64,000 bases of DNA from Jejubacter calystegiae. Lineage in GTDB: Bacteria; Pseudomonadota; Gammaproteobacteria; Enterobacterales; Enterobacteriaceae. Positions 18,695 to 27,206 of this stretch are shown here, piece after piece. Position numbers and translations under genes: made by a program. The notes beneath the pieces were generated by a model. That model had not been told where the DNA came from, did no database searches, and saw only the letters and a list, made by a program, of their open reading frames with translations. Positions within the stretch are counted from its first letter, which is position 1; each line of letters starts with the position of its first letter. The stretch spans positions 2,790,001 through 2,854,000 of the forward strand of contig NZ_CP040428.1 of the NCBI RefSeq assembly GCF_005671395.1, written 5' to 3'.

Positions 18695-19579
18695 ATGACG
18701 CCACTCAACTTTACCCTGGCCCAGATCGAAGCCTTTGCCTGCGTCTGCGAAACCGGTACTCTGACCCATGCCGCCAGAAAACTGCGCAAGGATCGCACCA
18801 CCGTTAGCGAGCTGGTGGCCTATCTGGAAGTCGATCTCGGCTACCCGCTGTTTGAGCGTGCCGGGCGTTCGCTGACGCTGACGGAGGCCGGTGAGCGACT
18901 GTGGCGCCAGAGCCGTCTGTTTTTGCATGAAGCGCAGTCATTTGCTCAACTGGCGCGCCAGATCCCGCAGCAGATCGGCACCCGCCTGACGCTCTGTTAC
19001 GATGCCTTCACGCCTCGGGATTTCCTGCTGCGCCTGCGCTGTAGTCTGGATGCGAGCCAGATTCAGCTGGAGCCGATTCTTGGCGAGCGGATTGAGGCAG
19101 AGAGCTGGCTGGAGCAGGGCCGTGCTGATGTCGGTCTCTTTCAGGCGATGAACCGTTCGATTAACGATCGCCTGCACTGGCGGGCGATCGGCAATATTTC
19201 GCTGGCGGTCTATGCCCGGGAGGATTTTTTCCCCGCCGGACAGGTATCGCAGTTTCATCTGGCATCTCGCACCCAGCTAATGCCGTTTCTGGATCTTCCC
19301 GAATGGCTGATGCGGCGTTTGCAGATTGCTGACGATATTCTGCGGGTCAATCAGCAGGATATATTGCAGGCTCTGCTGTGTACGGGGGAAGGCTGGGCCT
19401 GGTTACCCGAGCATATGAATGCCGATAGCTGGCCCGGCGTGGTACGGGTGAATACCGATATGGGGGATGGCACCATTTCCCAACTGATGGTGGCACTGTG
19501 GAAACCGGGACAGCTGGCGCCGCCCGTGCTGGCTAAACTGCTGGCCGCCTTTAACGAGGCATGGCCAGCGGCGGATTAG
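18695..19579 (+). CDS. LysR-family regulator, divergent from the acylase
   Basis: 294 aa with an LTTR HTH (FACVCETGTLTHAARKLRKDRTTVSELVAYLEVDLGYPLFERAGRSLTLTEAG) and effector domain. The recognition helix (RKDRTTVSEL) departs from the usual QPAVSxxI pattern. RBS AAAAGGAGGG. Its stop overlaps the convergent lipoprotein stop by 3-4 nt. Probable regulator of the 17517 hydrolase. Confidence 0.88.
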   Translation: MTPLNFTLAQIEAFACVCETGTLTHAARKLRKDRTTVSELVAYLEVDLGYPLFERAGRSLTLTEAGERLWRQSRLFLHEAQSFAQLARQIPQQIGTRLTLCYDAFTPRDFLLRLRCSLDASQIQLEPILGERIEAESWLEQGRADVGLFQAMNRSINDRLHWRAIGNISLAVYAREDFFPAGQVSQFHLASRTQLMPFLDLPEWLMRRLQIADDILRVNQQDILQALLCTGEGWAWLPEHMNADSWPGVVRVNTDMGDGTISQLMVALWKPGQLAPPVLAKLLAAFNEAWPAAD

Positions 19580-19746
19580 CGGTGGTGGCGATAGTCGCGG
19601 TCGCCTCTGTCGCCCCGATCGTAGTCGCCGTGGTGAGGCGGTGGCGGACGATGGCCGTCGCGGCGGTGATGGTCGTGATCGTGATAAACGCAGCCGCTGA
19701 GCGCCCCAAGCGCAACCAGCACAACTAAGCTGTAAAGCTTCTTCAT
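19576..19746 (-). CDS. Small His-rich lipoprotein
   Basis: 56 aa starting MKKLYSLVVLVALGALSGC. The signal peptide has a lipobox (LSGC), so the mature protein is a lipid-anchored peptide of about 37 residues made mainly of His, Asp, Arg, Gly and Pro (HDHDHHRRDGHRPPPPHHGD...). I chose this ATG because GGAG lies 6 nt upstream; the ATG four codons earlier overlaps that RBS. Such composition could bind divalent metals, but this is inference. Not assignable to a named E. coli lipoprotein. Confidence 0.75.
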   Translation of the reverse strand: MKKLYSLVVLVALGALSGCVYHDHDHHRRDGHRPPPPHHGDYDRGDRGDRDYRHHR

Positions 19747-19826
19747 TGGTAACTCCATGATAGCGCCGGAAAAATAATCGGCCAGGGCGCTATCATCCGC
19801 GAAAAGTCACCTACGGGAACATAAGT

Positions 19827-21089
19827 TTATTCCGAGTTAGCCGGTGGCGGCCTGTGCGCCAGGGTATCGATACGGGCCGGTGACAGCGGCTCCTGGGGGG
19901 TGGGTAATGGCCATCCCCACAGCCAGCGCGCAGCGGCGCCACAGGTACGTCCCTGGCAGGCGCCCATACCGCAGCGCTGCGCCATTTTGGCGCAGCGCCA
20001 GTCCGGGGCTCCTGCCACCGCGCCGGTGGTGACATCCTCACAGCGGCACAGCAGGCTTTCCGGCGTACAGATTTCGCCCAATTGCGGCTGAAGGGCAAAG
20101 GCGCCTTCTGCGGCCCGGGCGAAGCCTTGCCAGCGCTCGCGCCGGGCAAAACCGGTTCGCGCCCGGGCGACGTCTCCGGCGGCGGCGTAACCGGCAATCG
20201 CACCTTCCGCCAGCGCCAGTTCGCTGCCGCCCACGCCGGTACACTCGCCGGCAGCGAAGATATCCGGGATGCCGGTCTGCTGGTAATCATCCACGGCGAT
20301 GGCCGTACCCGCCAGCGGGCAGCCAAACAGCAGGCCAGGTTCGATATTGGGAATCAGTCCATAGCCTGTTGCCAGGCGATCGCAGGCCAGCTCCCGTTCC
20401 CGTCCTCCATGGCGGATGCGTACCGCCGTCAGGCGATCGTCGCCCAGCGCCGCACTGACCTGACTGGCGGGCCGCCAGTGGTGATCCGCCAGCTCCGGCA
20501 GTTGACGGGCCTTTTCCGGCCAGCGCCATAGCCCGGCGGCGAATCTCAGGGCGCTGCGCAGCGGCGTCTGTTCGATGATGGCAACAACCTGGCCGCCCGC
20601 CTGACGCACGCTGGCGGCCACCGCCAGCAGCAGTGGGCCGCTACCGGCAATAACGATTCGCTCATCCGTTACGGAAAGTCCCTGTTTTAACAGCGCCTGT
20701 AGCCCGCCCGCGCCGGTAACGCCAGGCAGCGTCCAGCCGGGGAAGGGGAGCTGAAGTTCCCGGGCGCCGCAGCACAGTATCAGCCGCTGCCAGTGAAGAA
20801 GGCCGCAGTCATGCGCACGCTCGAACAGCAGGGCGCGGGGCTGCGGGCGGCCGATAAGCCGGGCTCCGCTCAGCACGCGGATGTTCGGGTGTCCGGCCAC
20901 TGCGGCGCGCAGTTGACGGGCCGCCTCCGGCAGTCTGGCGCCCGGTCCGTCACGCCAGATCTGGCCGCCGGGAACAGGATTATCGTCGAGAATGGTGACC
21001 TGCCTGCCGCTGTCAGCCGCGCCGAGCGCCGCCGCCAGACCGGCCGGACCGGCGCCGAGTATGGCGATATCGCAGTGTAAATCAGTCAT
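19827..21089 (-). CDS. D-hydroxyproline dehydrogenase, FAD/NAD(P)-binding subunit
   Basis: 420-aa flavoprotein of the opine-oxidase/LhpBEF-type dehydrogenase. Dinucleotide-binding motifs occur near the N-terminus (ILGAGPAGLAAALGAAD) and in the middle (IVIAGSGPLLLAVAASV). A C-terminal Cys-rich [2Fe-2S]-like motif (CRCEDVTTGAV...CGMGACQGRTCGAA) is visible. With the 2Fe-2S and DadA-like subunits upstream it forms the heteromeric dehydrogenase known from pseudomonad hydroxyproline clusters. I chose ATG 21089 (GGAG at 8 nt), which overlaps the preceding gene by 8 nt. Last gene of a four-gene operon. Confidence 0.85.
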   Translation of the reverse strand: MTDLHCDIAILGAGPAGLAAALGAADSGRQVTILDDNPVPGGQIWRDGPGARLPEAARQLRAAVAGHPNIRVLSGARLIGRPQPRALLFERAHDCGLLHWQRLILCCGARELQLPFPGWTLPGVTGAGGLQALLKQGLSVTDERIVIAGSGPLLLAVAASVRQAGGQVVAIIEQTPLRSALRFAAGLWRWPEKARQLPELADHHWRPASQVSAALGDDRLTAVRIRHGGRERELACDRLATGYGLIPNIEPGLLFGCPLAGTAIAVDDYQQTGIPDIFAAGECTGVGGSELALAEGAIAGYAAAGDVARARTGFARRERWQGFARAAEGAFALQPQLGEICTPESLLCRCEDVTTGAVAGAPDWRCAKMAQRCGMGACQGRTCGAAARWLWGWPLPTPQEPLSPARIDTLAHRPPPANSE

Positions 21090-21351
21090 GTTGGTCACTC
21101 CTGAATTTCGCATCCCGCTCCACCCGCATTCCGGCGCGGCACGGCGTCTGACAGGCCAGACGACGTTTACCGTCGATGGTGATGCGGCACTCCTGGCAGA
21201 CGCCCATACCGCAGAACGGCGGGCGCAGCTGGCCGCTTACGGAGAGCCGCGCCGCCGGTAGCGGGCTGCGGGCCAGCGCGGCAGCGACGCTGGTACCCTC
21301 AACGACCGTTATCGCTACGCCGTCGATAGTCAGGTTAATGGTCTGCGTCAT
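21082..21351 (-). CDS. D-hydroxyproline dehydrogenase, [2Fe-2S] subunit
   Basis: 89-aa ferredoxin-like protein. The cysteine set PFCGMGVCQECRITIDG...LACQTPC fits a plant-type [2Fe-2S] cluster. Such small subunits link the two flavoproteins of heteromeric opine/hydroxyproline dehydrogenases. It overlaps its neighbours on both sides (4 nt and 8 nt), implying stoichiometric coupled translation. Confidence 0.87.
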   Translation of the reverse strand: MTQTINLTIDGVAITVVEGTSVAAALARSPLPAARLSVSGQLRPPFCGMGVCQECRITIDGKRRLACQTPCRAGMRVERDAKFRSDQHD

Positions 21352-22460
21352 GCGTTTACCTCTTGTCGATTCAGCCGCGAGGCCAGCCAGGGCGCGGCAT
21401 CAATGGCGGGTTTGTTGTCGGTTATCTGATCGGCCAGCAGCCAGGCGGTGCCCGGCGCGGTGGTGACCCCCAGCCCTTCATGGCCCAGCGCCAGCCAGAC
21501 CCCGGGACGATGTGGATGGGGCCCCAGCAGCGGCTGACCGTCCGGTGAGGCGCTGCGAAAGCCGCTCCAGCAGCGAATCAGGTTGAGATCCGCGAGCCAG
21601 GGCAGAAAGTCGCAGGCGCGGTGCAGCATGGCGGCCAGCAGGACGGGATCGGGGCGCGAGTCGGGGTTGTCATATTCCCGGGAAGAGCCGATTAATAGCT
21701 GCCCGGTTGGGCGCGGTTGAAGGTTAAAGGCTACCGATTTACCGTCCGGCGCGTGGGCGCTGACGGCGTAGCCCAGCTCCACCAGTTGATGGCTAAGGCG
21801 CGCCGGGTAGCGATCGGTAATCGCGAGCTGCCCTTTCTTGATACGTAGCCACTGCTCTGCCAGCAGTTTGTTGGCGCCGCTGGCGCAGGCGAGCAGAATG
21901 GCCGGTGCCTGCAGGCGACGGCCGTCACGTAGCTGGAGCCAGGGCTCTTCCAGCGCGATGACTTCGCCGGTGATATGGGTCAGACGCTCCCCGGCCTGTT
22001 CGATAAACCAGCGCGCCACGTTTGGCGCATAGACGATGCCGTCTCCCGGCACCCACAGTCCGCCAGCCAGCCCGGCGCCCAGTGTCGGCTCCCGGGCGGT
22101 AAGGGCAGAAGCGCAGAGCGGTTCGCTGGCTACCTGAACATCCGCCAGTCGCTGGCGCTTGCGTTCAGCCTCTTCCAGCTCGTCAGGCTGCTGCGCCAGC
22201 CACAGGGTGCCGCAGTCGCGCCAGGCGCAGTTGTCAGGGAGCCGGGGGAGGATATCGCGCCACAACGCCAGCGACCAGGCCGTCAGCGCCAGCTCGGCGG
22301 GGTTATCGTCCATGCAGACCAGGTGCCCCATTCCGGCGGCGGTGGCGCCGGGGCGACCGTCGTCGACCAGCGTCACGCGCAGTCCCCGTTGAGTCAGACG
22401 CCAGGCGCAGGCTGCGCCAACAATACCCGCACCGACGACGATAACGTCCGGGGCATTCAT
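21348..22460 (-). CDS. D-hydroxyproline dehydrogenase, catalytic DadA-like subunit
   Basis: 370-aa DAO/glycine-oxidase-fold flavoprotein ([29 protein letters not shown] at the N-terminus; [10 protein letters not shown] and [20 protein letters not shown] near the C-terminus). In the hydroxyproline pathway this subunit oxidises cis-4-hydroxy-D-proline to 1-pyrroline-4-hydroxy-2-carboxylate. Its ATG overlaps the epimerase stop by 4 nt. Confidence 0.87.
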   Translation of the reverse strand: MNAPDVIVVGAGIVGAACAWRLTQRGLRVTLVDDGRPGATAAGMGHLVCMDDNPAELALTAWSLALWRDILPRLPDNCAWRDCGTLWLAQQPDELEEAERKRQRLADVQVASEPLCASALTAREPTLGAGLAGGLWVPGDGIVYAPNVARWFIEQAGERLTHITGEVIALEEPWLQLRDGRRLQAPAILLACASGANKLLAEQWLRIKKGQLAITDRYPARLSHQLVELGYAVSAHAPDGKSVAFNLQPRPTGQLLIGSSREYDNPDSRPDPVLLAAMLHRACDFLPWLADLNLIRCWSGFRSASPDGQPLLGPHPHRPGVWLALGHEGLGVTTAPGTAWLLADQITDNKPAIDAAPWLASRLNRQEVNA

Positions 22461-23398
22461 AGCCGGATGCCCCAGCGGAAGGGGTCGCGCTCGTCAAACA
22501 GCAGCCGGGTGTCGGCGCAGACCCATGCCGTGCCGCGAACGGTTGGCACAATATGCTGCCCCTGGCGGCGGTAGCTGGCGCTGAATTGGCTGCCGATGAC
22601 GCTGGCCTGGCGCCAGATCTGGCCCGGAGCCAGCAGGCCATCTTCGGCCAGGCAGGCCAGCTTGGCGCTGGTGCCGGTGCCACAGGGGGAGCGATCCCAG
22701 GCCAGGCCCGGGCAGAGCACAAAGCTGCGGCTGTCGGCTTCGGGGTCCGGCCCGAACAGTTCAATATGGTCGATGATGCCGCCGTCAGCGCCGCGGATTT
22801 GCGCCTGATCCAACCCCTGACGTACGGCGGTGGCGAAGTCGGTCAGCGCCGCCAGACTGGCGGTATCGATGCAGAGCGGATGATCATTAATCAGGAAAAA
22901 CCAGTTGCCGCCCCAGGCAATATCGCCGCTGATATCGCCATAGCGGGTCGCGACCCGCACCCCCTGACGCCAGCGCCAGGCGGGCACATTTTCCACCGAA
23001 ACGCTGCCATCGTCGTGAAGCGTGGCGCGAACGTCGCCAACTGGCGTTTCAATCAGATGCTGGCCGGGGGATATCCGCCCCAGCCAGGCCAGCGAAGCGA
23101 CCAGCCCGATGGTGCCGTGGCCGCACATCCCCAGAAAACCGCTGTTATTAAAAAAGATCACCCCCGCTGTGGCGGCAGGATTGGCCGGGCGACACAGCAG
23201 GGCGCCCACCATCACATCGCTGCCGCGCGGCTCCAGGATCGTGGCCTGGCGCAGGTGATCGAACTGTTCAGCGAAGCGATCGCGCAACTGTGCCATGGTT
23301 CCCGGGCCCGGATCGGGGAAGCCTTCCACAATCAACCGGGTGGGTTCGCCGCCGGTATGGGAATCGATAATACGCAGGGAAGCAGGGGAGTTATTCAT
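22457..23398 (-). CDS. 4-hydroxyproline 2-epimerase
   Basis: 313-aa proline-racemase-superfamily enzyme converting trans-4-hydroxy-L-proline to cis-4-hydroxy-D-proline. Both catalytic cysteines are present: Cys92 ([12 protein letters not shown]) and Cys239 ([13 protein letters not shown]). The Cys/Cys pair separates it from the Thr-containing trans-3-hydroxyproline dehydratases. First gene of the minus-strand operon; the neighbours (D-hydroxyproline dehydrogenase, deaminase, semialdehyde dehydrogenase) make hydroxyproline rather than proline the likely substrate. Confidence 0.92.
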   Translation of the reverse strand: MNNSPASLRIIDSHTGGEPTRLIVEGFPDPGPGTMAQLRDRFAEQFDHLRQATILEPRGSDVMVGALLCRPANPAATAGVIFFNNSGFLGMCGHGTIGLVASLAWLGRISPGQHLIETPVGDVRATLHDDGSVSVENVPAWRWRQGVRVATRYGDISGDIAWGGNWFFLINDHPLCIDTASLAALTDFATAVRQGLDQAQIRGADGGIIDHIELFGPDPEADSRSFVLCPGLAWDRSPCGTGTSAKLACLAEDGLLAPGQIWRQASVIGSQFSASYRRQGQHIVPTVRGTAWVCADTRLLFDERDPFRWGIRL

Positions 23399-23706
23399 CA
23401 GGCGATTCCTGAATTGTTAATCACATGTTGATTTATGCTGAATGAGGAAGAGTCCCCCAGGCTTGATGGTTTTCATAACGCGCCATAGCGAAATCAGCAC
23501 AGTCGGCATTGTTTATGTCTTGCACATTCATATTAATTTGTTATTTATCATTAAATTATGATTGTGATACATCATGGAAATTTGGAGTCGGGTAAACAGA
23601 TTGCGTCACGGTAAAGTTTTGCCGCGATCCCATTTCTCTCCTCGGTTGCTTGTATTGTTAAACGTAAGTTAATAAATATGCGCAAAATCCATCTGGAGGT
23701 GCCGCC
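23399..23706. promoter_or_regulatory. Divergent control region of the hydroxyproline cluster
   Basis: AT-rich 308 bp between the epimerase operon and the PAS/AraC regulator gene, holding both promoters. A CRP-like half-site (ATTGTGATACATCA, about 23561-23574) is present, but its second half is poor. I see no ORF. A likely target of the adjacent regulator. Confidence 0.45.
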
Positions 23707-24537
23707 ATGAATTCCGCGATCCCGAACCCGGTAGTGAGTGAAGAGTTTGCCCCGGCTGAATTAAGCCGGTTTTGCGAAGGACTGGCGCGTCAGCGCCCGG
23801 AGAATATCCAGGCGCTGCTCAATGCCCTGGCGCTGATTGCGCCCCTGCTGAATGCCATTCCTGGGGTGGTGTTTTTCGTCAAGGACTGCTCTGCGCGCTA
23901 TCTGCTGGCTAATCTGACCCTGGCCCGGCGCTGCGGGTTGCAAAGCGTAGCGCCGCTGCTGGGCAAAACTTCGGCGGATGTTTTCCCACGCCGTCTGGGG
24001 CAGGGATACACCGAACAGGATCTGAAAGTGCTGAATGAGGGCATTACGCTGCGCGATCAACTGGAGCTGCACTTCTACAGCGGTCGCCGTACCGGCTGGT
24101 GTCTGACCCAGAAGCTGGCGCTGCGCAACGCCTGCGGGCAGGTGATCGGCATGGCGGGAATTTCCCATGATTTGCAGGAGGCCAGCGCCCGCCATCCGGC
24201 CTGGCAGCAACTGGCGGCCATCGATGACTATATCCGCACTCACTACGGGCGGTCGATCGCCATGGAGGAACTCACCGCGTTGAGCGGTCTGTCGGTGGCG
24301 CAGATCGAGCGCTACTGCAAGCGCATCTTCCACCTGACGCCGCGCCAGATGATTCACAAAGTGCGGCTGGAAAAAGCCACCGAACTGCTGGCCAGCGATA
24401 TGCCGATTACCGATATCGCTCTGCAATGCGGATACACCGATCACAGCGCTTTCAGCCGCCAGTTTAAGGCCATGACTGGCTCAACGCCCCGGGATTTCCG
24501 GCTGACGTTGGGCAGCGAACTGAGCGCACATTTTTAG
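23707..24537 (+). CDS. PAS-AraC family regulator of hydroxyproline catabolism
   Basis: 276 aa. Residues about 50-155 look like a PAS sensor domain (IPGVVFFVKDCSARYLLANLTLARRCG...GKTSADVFP...VIGMAGISHDL). Residues about 170-270 are an AraC/XylS double HTH (MEELTALSGLSVAQIERYCKRIFHLTPRQMIHKVRL...ITDIALQCGYTDHSAFSRQFKAMTGSTPRDFR). RBS CTGGAGGTG. It sits between the two divergent halves of the cluster, so it is the probable activator; the PAS ligand is presumably hydroxyproline or a pathway intermediate. Confidence 0.87.
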   Translation: MNSAIPNPVVSEEFAPAELSRFCEGLARQRPENIQALLNALALIAPLLNAIPGVVFFVKDCSARYLLANLTLARRCGLQSVAPLLGKTSADVFPRRLGQGYTEQDLKVLNEGITLRDQLELHFYSGRRTGWCLTQKLALRNACGQVIGMAGISHDLQEASARHPAWQQLAAIDDYIRTHYGRSIAMEELTALSGLSVAQIERYCKRIFHLTPRQMIHKVRLEKATELLASDMPITDIALQCGYTDHSAFSRQFKAMTGSTPRDFRLTLGSELSAHF

Positions 24538-24669
24538 TTTACTGTGCCAATTTCGTCGCAGTGCAGGGGGAAAACCGTCAAGCAGTTCAGGTTCGGAGTC
24601 GTCAATCTGTTACGTGAAATCACTAAAAATTCACCAAACATTAACAAACAGACGACAAGGAGAACGACC

Positions 24670-25590
24670 ATGAGCCAACAGGCGATTAGCTGGAGCGGAG
24701 TATTCCCGGCGGTCACAACCCAGTTCCGTAGCGACTACAGCCTGGATCTGGATGCCACCCACGCGGTGATGAAAAACCTGGTACAGGACGGCGTTTCCGG
24801 GCTGGTGGTGTGCGGCAGCGTCGGGGAGAACACCTCCCTGACCACCGAAGAAAAGGTGCAGATTATTGAAGTGGCTAAAGATGCCGCCGGGGGAAAGGTG
24901 CCGGTTATCGCCGGGGTGGCGGAATTTACCACCGCTTTCGCCAGCAAGATGGCGCGCGAAGCGCAGCGGGTGGGTGTCGATGGCGTGATGGTGATGCCTG
25001 CGCTGGTCTATTCATCGAAGCCGCACGAAACGGCGGCCCATTTCCGCAGCGTGGCGCAGTCCGTGGATCTGCCCATCATGGTTTACAACAACCCGCCAAT
25101 CTATAAAAACGACGTCACCCCGGAAATTCTGGCGACCCTGGCCGACTGTGACAACATCGTCTGCTTTAAGGACTCTTCCGGCGATACCCGCCGCTTTACC
25201 GATCTGCGCAACGCGGTAGGCGACCGCTTCGTGCTGTTTGCCGGGCTGGATGATGTGGTGGTCGAAAGCGTCGCCATGGGGGCTCAGGGCTGGATCTCCG
25301 GCATGTCCAACGCCTTCCCGCGTGAGGGCGAAACCCTGTTCCGCCTGGCGAAGGAGCAGCGCTTCGAAGAGGCGATGGCGCTGTATCGCTGGTTTATGCC
25401 GCTGCTGCACCTTGATGCGCGTCCGGATCTGGTGCAGTGCATCAAGCTGTGCGAAGCGCTGCTGGGGCGTGGCAGTGAAATTACCCGTCCGCCGCGCCTG
25501 GCGCTGGAAGGGGACGATCGCCGCCACGTGGAGCAGATAGTTCAGCAGGCGCTGGACAACCGCCCGGCGCTGCCGGATGTCGGTCTGTAA
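24670..25590 (+). CDS. 1-pyrroline-4-hydroxy-2-carboxylate deaminase (DapA superfamily)
   Basis: 306-aa class I aldolase-fold enzyme. The Schiff-base lysine (Lys167, IVCFKDSSGD) and the partner tyrosine (Tyr139, MVYNNPP) of the DHDPS family are conserved. In this context it should convert 1-pyrroline-4-hydroxy-2-carboxylate to 2,5-dioxopentanoate plus ammonia. The open frame extends upstream to 24544, but AAGGAGA at 7 nt and the family's usual N-terminus (SGVFPAVTTQF) fix the ATG at 24670. Confidence 0.9.
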   Translation: MSQQAISWSGVFPAVTTQFRSDYSLDLDATHAVMKNLVQDGVSGLVVCGSVGENTSLTTEEKVQIIEVAKDAAGGKVPVIAGVAEFTTAFASKMAREAQRVGVDGVMVMPALVYSSKPHETAAHFRSVAQSVDLPIMVYNNPPIYKNDVTPEILATLADCDNIVCFKDSSGDTRRFTDLRNAVGDRFVLFAGLDDVVVESVAMGAQGWISGMSNAFPREGETLFRLAKEQRFEEAMALYRWFMPLLHLDARPDLVQCIKLCEALLGRGSEITRPPRLALEGDDRRHVEQIVQQALDNRPALPDVGL

Positions 25591-25602
25591 CGGGAGGTGA
25601 CC

Positions 25603-27189
25603 ATGGTTAATCTGACCGGACAGCAGTTTATCGGCGCGGAACGTACCGGCAGCGGTGAGGCGACGCTGCTCAGTCTGCGGGCGGCGGACGGTCAGCCCAC
25701 CAGCTGGCGCTTCTATGCCGCAAGCCCGCGCGAGGCGGACGCCGCCGCCAGCGCCGCGCAGGCGGCATCCGCCGATTACGGGCAGACCTCGCCACAGGCG
25801 CGGGCCGGGTTTCTGGAGGCGATAGCCGATGAGCTGGACGCTTTCGGCGAGGATTTCTTCGATGTCGTGCATCAGGAAACGGCGCTGCCGCTGGCACGGC
25901 TAAAAGGAGAGCGGGCGCGTACCAGCGGTCAGATGCGCCTGTTCGCTCAGGTACTGCGGCGCGGCGATGCCTTCGCACCGCGCATCGATACGGCGCAGGC
26001 CGACAGAACGCCGCTGCCGCGCCCGGATCTGCGCCAGTATCGGGTGGCTCTGGGGTCGGTGGCGGTCTTTGGCGCCAGCAACTTTCCGCTGGCGTTCTCC
26101 ACCGCCGGGGGCGATACCGCCGCGGCGCTGGCGGCCGGTTGTCCGGTGGTGTTTAAGGCTCATGAAGGGCATATGGCGACGGCGGAGCTGACCGCTGGCG
26201 CCATAGTGCGCGCGGCGGCAGGTAGCGGTATGCCGCCGGGCGTGTTTAACCTGATTTTTGGCGGCCATATCGGTGCGCGCCTGGTGCAGCATCCGGCCAT
26301 TCAGGCGGTGGGGTTCACCGGCTCGCTGCGCGGTGGTAAGGCGCTGATTGAACTGGCACAACAGCGCGCACAGCCTATTCCGGTGTTCGCCGAAATGTCC
26401 GCCGTGAACCCGCTGGTGATTCTGCCGCAGGCCCTGGCAGCGCGCGGCGAAAAAATCGCCAGGGAGCTGGTGGCCTCCTTTACCCTGGGCTGTGGCCAGT
26501 TCTGCACCAAACCCGGGCTGATTGTGGTGATGCGCGGTAGCGAAACCCCGAACTTTGTGAGCCACCTGGCAGAGGCGGTCAGCCGGAGCGCGCCCCAGAC
26601 CATGCTGAACCCCGCTGCGCTGGAGCACTACCGTCAGGGCGTGACCCGGCGTGAGAGCCATCCCGCTCTGACGCCGCTGGCTCAAGGCCCATCCGCAGAT
26701 CGTCAGGCCAGCGCCCGGCTGTGGCGCGCCGATCCCAACGCCTGGCTGGCGGGGGATGCGTTGTTGCACGAAGAGCTGTTTGGCCCGTCGGCGCTGGTGC
26801 TGGAAGCCGATGACGAGCGCCATCTGAAGACGCTGCTTGCCGCGCTTCAGGGGCAGCTTACCGCCACGCTGCACGCCGACGAGGCCGATGCGCCTCTGGC
26901 TCAATGCCTGATGCCGCTCCTTGGCGACAGGTCTGGTCGGCTGCTGTTTAACGGCTATCCCACCGGGGTAGAGGTGTGCGATGCCATGGTGCACGGCGGC
27001 CCCTGGCCCGCGACCTCGGATGTCCGCACGACCTCGGTGGGCACTCTGGCTATCGATCGTTTCCTGCGACCGGTCTGTCTGCAGAACGTACCGGCGGCGC
27101 TGCTACCGCCTGCGTTGCAGGACGGCAATCCCCTCAACCTGCTGCGGTTGGTTAACGGCGCGCTAACGCGCGATCCCGTGCAGCCTTAA
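25603..27189 (+). CDS. 2,5-dioxovalerate (alpha-ketoglutarate semialdehyde) dehydrogenase
   Basis: 528-aa NAD(P)-dependent aldehyde dehydrogenase completing the pathway to 2-oxoglutarate. Catalytic Cys301 (CGQFCTKPG) and the glutamate-bearing FAEMSAVNP are present, as is the coenzyme-binding VGFTGSLRGGKAL. The N-terminal NLTGQQFIGAERTGSG and overall length fit the KGSADH subfamily rather than GabD-type enzymes. Start at ATG 25603 (GGAGGT at 4 nt), not the in-frame GTG at 25597; 12 nt after the deaminase gene. Confidence 0.92.
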   Translation: MVNLTGQQFIGAERTGSGEATLLSLRAADGQPTSWRFYAASPREADAAASAAQAASADYGQTSPQARAGFLEAIADELDAFGEDFFDVVHQETALPLARLKGERARTSGQMRLFAQVLRRGDAFAPRIDTAQADRTPLPRPDLRQYRVALGSVAVFGASNFPLAFSTAGGDTAAALAAGCPVVFKAHEGHMATAELTAGAIVRAAAGSGMPPGVFNLIFGGHIGARLVQHPAIQAVGFTGSLRGGKALIELAQQRAQPIPVFAEMSAVNPLVILPQALAARGEKIARELVASFTLGCGQFCTKPGLIVVMRGSETPNFVSHLAEAVSRSAPQTMLNPAALEHYRQGVTRRESHPALTPLAQGPSADRQASARLWRADPNAWLAGDALLHEELFGPSALVLEADDERHLKTLLAALQGQLTATLHADEADAPLAQCLMPLLGDRSGRLLFNGYPTGVEVCDAMVHGGPWPATSDVRTTSVGTLAIDRFLRPVCLQNVPAALLPPALQDGNPLNLLRLVNGALTRDPVQP

Positions 27190-27206
27190 TCACAGGGCGA
27201 AACCTT

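Noticed and set aside
24544-24669. 42-codon N-terminal extension of the deaminase
   Set aside because: An RBS directly before the 24670 ATG and the DapA-family N-terminus fix the shorter start; the upstream part is leader sequence.
25900-26994. 364-aa open frame antisense to the dioxovalerate dehydrogenase gene
   Set aside because: Low-complexity Arg/Gln/His-rich translation with no recognisable motif; explained by the codon bias of the sense gene.
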